From NCBI RefSeq assembly GCF_913777145.1, contig NZ_CAJYPS010000019.1:62001-126000 (forward strand): a DNA stretch of 64,000 nt, written 5' to 3'. The notes under the pieces are model-generated. The model had not been told where the DNA came from. It searched no databases and was given only the letters and a program-made list of their open reading frames with translations. Within the stretch, counting starts at the first letter, position 1. Each line of letters begins with the position of its first letter. Positions 61,443 to 64,000 of this stretch are shown piece after piece. The translations under genes and the position numbers were made by a program. The DNA comes from an uncultured Roseateles sp. GTDB taxonomy: Bacteria; Pseudomonadota; Gammaproteobacteria; Burkholderiales; Burkholderiaceae_C.

Positions 61443-62416
61443 ACACGCCTTTCGAGCCGTCCGAGTTGCGCAAGGCGCTCGACGCGGTGCCGTGGCCCGC
61501 ATTCGGCATCATGGACCTGCTGGTGGTCGACAACGGACTCGACCTGACCGCCCATGGCGTGCAGGACAGCTGCACCGCCCTCGGCATCGACCTGCTCTTC
61601 GCGCCGCCGCGCTCGCCTTGGTACAAGGGTGTCATCGAGCGCGCCGGAGGCACGTTCAACACGCGGTTCATCCACTGGCTGCCCGGCACGACCCTGGGTC
61701 GGCCCACTGGCGACCTCGACTACGACGGCAAGGACCATGCCGCCCTGACGTTCGAGGACTTCGAGCTCCTCGTCGAGCAGTACATCCGCACCATTCACAA
61801 CAAGACGCCTCGCCGCGAAAAGACCGGGTCACCCGTTCGTCGCTGGCTCAGCGGTATCGCGCAATGGCCGGTGCGCCTTCCCATCTCCGAGGACGAGCTC
61901 GATGCGGCATGCGCCCTGACCCATGACGCCACACTGCGCCCGACCGGGCTCACCTTCCTGGGCCTGCAGTACCAGAACACCGAATTGGGCACCTTGTGGA
62001 ACCGCGTGCCCGACGGCACACGCGTCACCTTCAAAGTCAATCCGCTGAACCTCAAGACCATCAAGGTGGTCGTTCCCGGTACGGCCGAGTTCATCTCGGT
62101 GGATTGCGTCAATGAGCTTAGCTGGCCGCGCACGCTTTCCTACCACGTGGCGGTTCGCCAGACAGCCCGGCGGATGGGCCTGAGCACCAAGGAGCTACGG
62201 GACCTGGCGCTCGCCGAGGCGGCCCTGAAGCGCACTATCGAGGCGGCAGCGATGAAATCAAAGAAGGCCCTGCGGCGCGCCCAGGCCGAACTCTATAGGG
62301 AGGCCCAGGCCGCAGAAGACGCCGAGGCCGCCAACGACCTTGCGGATGTCGTGCCGCCCAGCGGCGCGGACGTCGACTTGGAGGACCGCCTCGGCAAGGT
62401 CTTCGCCGACGCATGA
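61439..62416 (+). CDS. TnsB-like transposase, C-terminal part (second Asp and Glu)
   Basis: 325 residues. LLVVDNGLDLTAHG holds the second Asp and SPWYKGVIERAGGTFNTRF the Glu of the DDE triad. Then the beta-barrel part (LGTLWNRVPDGTRVTFKVNP, FISVDCVNELSW) and an alanine-rich helical tail that usually contacts TnsC. It lacks the first Asp, so it cannot be a complete transposase alone. The stop overlaps the ATPase start by 4 bp. Confidence 0.75.
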   Translation: MNTPFEPSELRKALDAVPWPAFGIMDLLVVDNGLDLTAHGVQDSCTALGIDLLFAPPRSPWYKGVIERAGGTFNTRFIHWLPGTTLGRPTGDLDYDGKDHAALTFEDFELLVEQYIRTIHNKTPRREKTGSPVRRWLSGIAQWPVRLPISEDELDAACALTHDATLRPTGLTFLGLQYQNTELGTLWNRVPDGTRVTFKVNPLNLKTIKVVVPGTAEFISVDCVNELSWPRTLSYHVAVRQTARRMGLSTKELRDLALAEAALKRTIEAAAMKSKKALRRAQAELYREAQAAEDAEAANDLADVVPPSGADVDLEDRLGKVFADA

Positions 62417-63393
62417 ACATGGAATCCACCAAAACCGAACTCGACCTTCCTGCGGGGCCGCTGCGCGACGCCTTTGTGGGGCTCAACCGGCTGTACGTCG
62501 AGACACGTCGCCACGGTGCGGCGTTGAGCGAAATGAAGCGCCTGTTCATGTCGTCGCCGCATGCGTCGAGTCACCAGGGATTCGCGCTGCTGGGCGACAC
62601 CGGCGCCGGCAAGACCACGACCGTGCGCCAGCTCGAAGCCTGGCTGCGCAAGCAACTGGGCCTGGCGCCGGATGCGCCGACGCCGCTGCCCATCGTGACG
62701 ATGCATGCGGACATGACCCCGAGGGGCCTTGTCGAAGCGCTACTCGACATCTACGGTGACCCCATGCCGACCACGGGCAAGCGCTCCGACTTGGACAAGC
62801 GCCTGCGCAAGTATCTCCAGCGAGCCAACCATATCTTCGGCATCGTTCTCGACGAAGGGCAGCACGGCTTCATCGGCAAGACGGGGCGCCAACGGCTTCT
62901 GATGACGGCTACGCTCAAGGACGTCATCTCGGAATGCCCTCGACCGGTGTTGGCGTTGGGTCCGCTGACGCTGGAGGAGCATCTCGACGGTGACCCCGCT
63001 CTGCACCAGCGCTTCGCAGAACGTGCCTTCCTCGAGGACTTGCGTCTGGACCTCGACGACGACTTGCACGACGTGCGCGCGGTACTGCGCGGCATGGATG
63101 CCCAGCTGCCGAGCGCGCCCGGTTGCAAGCTCGACTCTGCCGACATGCTCAAGCGCCTGTATGTGGCCGGCCAGGCGTCATTCGGTCGCAAGGTTCGCAT
63201 AGTGCGGTTGGCGTGCTCGTACGGCGCGATTGACGGCGCATCGGTCGTCCAGGTCCAGCACTACAGCCGGGCATGGCGCGCCGTGGCCCCGCGCAAGTTG
63301 CGCCACGACAAGCACGACCCCTTCTTGCTCGACGGTGCCACGGTCACCAAGCTGGCCGCGCAGCTGGGCACAAAGCTCCAGGGCACCGACTGA
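62413..63393 (+). CDS. tnsC: TnsC/TniB-like AAA+ ATPase
   Basis: 326 residues. Walker A GDTGAGKTT at 61-69, Walker B IVLDEGQH near 144-151, sensor region PRPVLALGPLTLEE. It forms the ATP-dependent platform between target selector and transposase. Coupled to tnsB by ATGA. Motifs are complete. Confidence 0.88.
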   Translation: MNMESTKTELDLPAGPLRDAFVGLNRLYVETRRHGAALSEMKRLFMSSPHASSHQGFALLGDTGAGKTTTVRQLEAWLRKQLGLAPDAPTPLPIVTMHADMTPRGLVEALLDIYGDPMPTTGKRSDLDKRLRKYLQRANHIFGIVLDEGQHGFIGKTGRQRLLMTATLKDVISECPRPVLALGPLTLEEHLDGDPALHQRFAERAFLEDLRLDLDDDLHDVRAVLRGMDAQLPSAPGCKLDSADMLKRLYVAGQASFGRKVRIVRLACSYGAIDGASVVQVQHYSRAWRAVAPRKLRHDKHDPFLLDGATVTKLAAQLGTKLQGTD

Positions 63394-63403
63394 CGGACTC
63401 GAT

Positions 63404-64000
63404 ATGCCGCCTCCAACCGACATGGATTCCACCCCCGATGGGCAGCACGGAGAACCGTTAGCCATCGGCCCTGGTAACACCGATTCGCCTGCCTTTGTCT
63501 TCACCCGCTCGCTCCACGAGGGAGAGAGCCTCGCCGGCTTCGTGCAGTGGCTATGCGCAGAGAACGTCGTGCCCCGCCAAGCCCACCTGTTCAAGCTGCT
63601 GGCACGCTTCGGATGCACTCCGCCGCAGTCGATTTGGGAGCTGGCGCAGGACGACGGCGCCTTGAGTGCCCTGGAAAGGCTTGCCAGGCAACCGGTAGGC
63701 GGACTCGCACACCTGCGCCTGCGCGTGCTGCGCGCGGCGGTCGATGACGGCGAAGAGGACCGCATCGTGCAACACGGCTACGAGTGGCCTCAGGGGAGTC
63801 TGGCCAAGCTGATGCAGCCCGTCTGCACCCATTGCTTGCGCGAAGACGGCTTCGTCCGCGCCGAGTGGGAGTTCGTGCAGGCACCGGTGTGCACACGCCA
63901 TAGCCTGCAGCTGATTGAGAACTGTGGGGCCTGTGGCGCGCCGATTCGGTCCGACCGACCGACGGTCGCGCACTGCGCGTCGTGCTCAGCGTCCCTGACC
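63404..64000 (+). CDS. tniQ: TniQ/TnsD-family target selector (3' cut by window)
   Basis: At least 199 residues are visible, open to the edge. N-terminal TniQ block FTRSLHEGESLAGFVQWLC, then a zinc-ribbon region with CTHCLRED, VCTRHSLQLIENCGACGAPI and a further HCASC. TniQ proteins recognise the target site or a guide complex and recruit TnsC. It starts 11 bases after tnsC, completing a tnsA-B-C-tniQ module. Confidence 0.85.
   Translation, partial: MPPPTDMDSTPDGQHGEPLAIGPGNTDSPAFVFTRSLHEGESLAGFVQWLCAENVVPRQAHLFKLLARFGCTPPQSIWELAQDDGALSALERLARQPVGGLAHLRLRVLRAAVDDGEEDRIVQHGYEWPQGSLAKLMQPVCTHCLREDGFVRAEWEFVQAPVCTRHSLQLIENCGACGAPIRSDRPTVAHCASCSASLT

Overview
The window comes from a high-GC betaproteobacterium. 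Gene content and order (ybgC-tolQRA, ribD-ribB-ribH-nusB, glyA-nrdR, a type IV minor pilin cluster, a PEP-CTERM protein, edd-eda) fit the order Burkholderiales, probably a Roseateles/Pelomonas/Rubrivivax-like lineage. The lineage is inferred from gene order and protein style, not from a marker gene.

From 1 to about 39.5 kb it is an ordinary chromosome of tightly packed operons. It starts with the end of a hydantoinase B/oxoprolinase-type gene coupled to pyroglutamyl peptidase. Next is a metal-stress cluster: an ECF sigma factor and zinc-finger anti-sigma, divergent from a bufferin operon (DUF2282 precursor, DUF692 MNIO enzyme, DUF2063 partner, DoxX). Then come tolA-tolR-tolQ-ybgC, an aminotransferase, nusB-ribH-ribB-ribD (the RibB protein carries a degenerate GTP cyclohydrolase II half), six pilin-like genes, nrdR, and glyA with a clear ZTP (pfl) riboswitch. 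Further on are a transglycosylase, ubiD, a DUF748/AsmA-like giant, msrA, an ABC exporter with DUF3299, pdxH, a MobA-like transferase, chaC, edd-eda, a PEP-CTERM protein, an Aer-like chemoreceptor, a CAT-family enzyme, xth, msrC, and a TetR gene with twin operators upstream of a SnoaL-like gene.

From about 39.6 kb composition and content change. The boundary holds a possible antitoxin remnant and a 22-bp tandem repeat. The island then carries two divergent defence-type loci. On the minus strand is a single 2,614-residue protein joining a DnaG-like CHC2 zinc finger and Toprim domain, a reverse transcriptase with a YVDD active site, a long unassigned middle, and a C-terminal carbon-nitrogen hydrolase. 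On the plus strand is a four-gene Wadjet-type SMC anti-plasmid operon (jetABCD), followed by an unknown HTH/coiled-coil gene and an HNH nuclease.

From 59.3 kb to the right edge lies a Tn7-like transposition module: tnsA, a tnsB broken into several reading frames, a tnsC/tniB-type ATPase, and a tniQ cut by the window edge. The tns genes point away from the defence genes, so by Tn7 geometry the near transposon end should lie in the 58.5-59.3 kb gene-free stretch and its cargo mostly beyond the window. Whether the defence genes moved with this element is unresolved.

The most unusual object is the primase-reverse transcriptase-nitrilase fusion at 39925-47769.
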